A stretch of 64,000 nt of DNA, taken from positions 1 through 64,000 of the forward strand of contig CADAGO010000009.1 of NCBI GenBank assembly GCA_902787555.1, written 5' to 3'. The notes below the pieces were generated by a model that saw only the letters and a program-made list of their open reading frames with translations, was not told where the DNA came from and did not search any database. Shown here piece by piece: positions 63,311 to 64,000 of this stretch. This DNA is from an uncultured Bacteroidales bacterium (GTDB taxonomy: Bacteria; Bacteroidota; Bacteroidia; Bacteroidales; Bacteroidaceae). The first letter of the stretch is position 1. Each line of letters starts with the position of its first letter. Position numbers and translations under genes: made by a program.

Positions 63311-64000
63311 ATGGCACAGGAAGATGTATTTAAAAAAGTAGTATCTCATTGTAAGGAGTACGGATTTGTTTTTCCATCGAGCGACATCTACGATGGACTG
63401 GGAGCAGTGTATGACTATGGTCAGAACGGTGTAGAGATGAAGAACAACATCAAGCAGTATTGGTGGCAGAGCATGGTGCTGATGCACGAGAATATCGTGG
63501 GTATCGACTCCGCAATCTTCATGCACCCAACTATCTGGAAGGCTTCTGGTCATGTGGATGCATTCAATGACCCATTGATAGATAACCGTGACTCCAAGAA
63601 ACGCTATCGTGCCGACGTACTGATTGAAGAACAGATTGCTAAATACGAGGAGAAGGTCGAGAAGGAAGTAGCCAAGGCTCGTAAGCGCTTTGGTGATGCG
63701 TTCGACGAGCAGAAGTATCGTGAGACTAGTCCGAAGGTTGCCGAGGATTTGGCAAAGCGCGATGCCCTGCACGAGCGTTACAGCAAGGCGATGAACGCAA
63801 TGGACTTAGACGAACTCCGTCAGATTATCCTCGACGAAGAGATTGTTTGTCCTATCAGTGGTACAAGAAACTGGACAGAGGTGCGCCAGTTCAACCTGAT
63901 GTTCAAGACTGAAATGGGTAGTACTGCTGACGGTGCATCTACCATTTATCTGCGTCCTGAAACGGCTCAGGGTATTTTTGTCAACTACCTCAATGTGCAG
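63311..64000 (+). CDS. glyS: Glycyl-tRNA synthetase, class II single-chain type (5' part)
   Basis: The first 230 residues are present and the gene runs off the window edge. It reads AQEDVFKKVVSHCKEYGFVFPSSDIY, then YDYGQNGVEMKNNIKQYWW (motif 1 region), GHVDAFNDPLIDN, VCPISGTRNWTEVRQFNLMF (metal-binding-like Cys) and YLRPETAQGIF, typical of the alpha-2 type glycyl-tRNA synthetase. The enzyme charges tRNA-Gly. Confidence 0.95.
   Translation, partial: MAQEDVFKKVVSHCKEYGFVFPSSDIYDGLGAVYDYGQNGVEMKNNIKQYWWQSMVLMHENIVGIDSAIFMHPTIWKASGHVDAFNDPLIDNRDSKKRYRADVLIEEQIAKYEEKVEKEVAKARKRFGDAFDEQKYRETSPKVAEDLAKRDALHERYSKAMNAMDLDELRQIILDEEIVCPISGTRNWTEVRQFNLMFKTEMGSTADGASTIYLRPETAQGIFVNYLNVQ

Noticed and set aside
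63086-63772. A 228-codon reading frame on the minus strand.
   Set aside because: It lies antisense to glyS, whose product is clearly recognisable on the plus strand; the translated minus-strand sequence has no known features.

Overview
The window looks like a chromosomal segment of a Bacteroidales bacterium, most probably Prevotella or a close relative. The reasons are the many Bacteroidetes-type promoters (TTTG about 19-20 bp upstream of TAnnTTTG), an S46 dipeptidyl peptidase, a DUF5686 outer-membrane protein, secreted proteins ending in a GQ...KG...NGKK.FVK tail, and intergenic DNA full of short repeats. Most of the window is ordinary chromosome. No intact insertion sequence, prophage, rRNA operon or CRISPR array is visible.

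Layout. 1-6.7 kb: a membrane-anchored TPR/HTH regulator and two secreted proteins with nearly identical C-terminal tails. 6.7-12.5 kb: asd, a Kef-type antiporter, a LolD-type ATPase overlapping a CvfB-type S1 protein, and a possible structured RNA gene. 12.1-17.7 kb (minus strand): an operon of GNAT protein, parE, coaD, S41 protease and ybeY. 18.4-27.2 kb: acyltransferase, glycosyltransferase, DUF4332, DUF2752, a DPP7-like peptidase, a flippase, a four-helix-bundle gene bracketed by repeat arrays, and ruvB. 27.4-36.6 kb: a 1283-residue secreted protein, about 1 kb of repeat-rich noncoding DNA, a radical SAM enzyme, a lipoprotein and a CotH protein. 36.6-52.8 kb: surface-glycan and phosphonate genes. 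53.3-64 kb: tyrS, gpmI, a DUF5686 protein, an acyl-CoA ligase, two glycosyltransferases, tRNA-Asn, tRNA-Leu and the 5' part of glyS.

The most interesting gene set lies at 38-52 kb. PEP mutase, phosphonopyruvate decarboxylase and a PhnW-like transaminase would make 2-aminoethylphosphonate (AEP). A LicC/PntC-like nucleotidyltransferase could activate it as CMP-AEP, and a LicD-family protein could transfer it to a glycan. Sugar-nucleotide genes (DegT aminotransferase, rfbF, UXS-like epimerase, ugd) and glycosyltransferases lie among them. The individual families are recognisable; that they act as one route to a phosphonate-decorated surface glycan is inference.

The most unusual noncoding signal is a set of intergenic arrays built in strict 11-bp (or 22-bp) register: 31486-31716, 18003-18156, two inverted arrays flanking the four-helix-bundle gene, and a small one at 53098-53152. 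Other dispersed elements are REP-like GC palindromes (one read through in frame inside a glycosyltransferase gene), a 43-bp tandem repeat carrying promoter -7 boxes, and 7/8-bp arrays.
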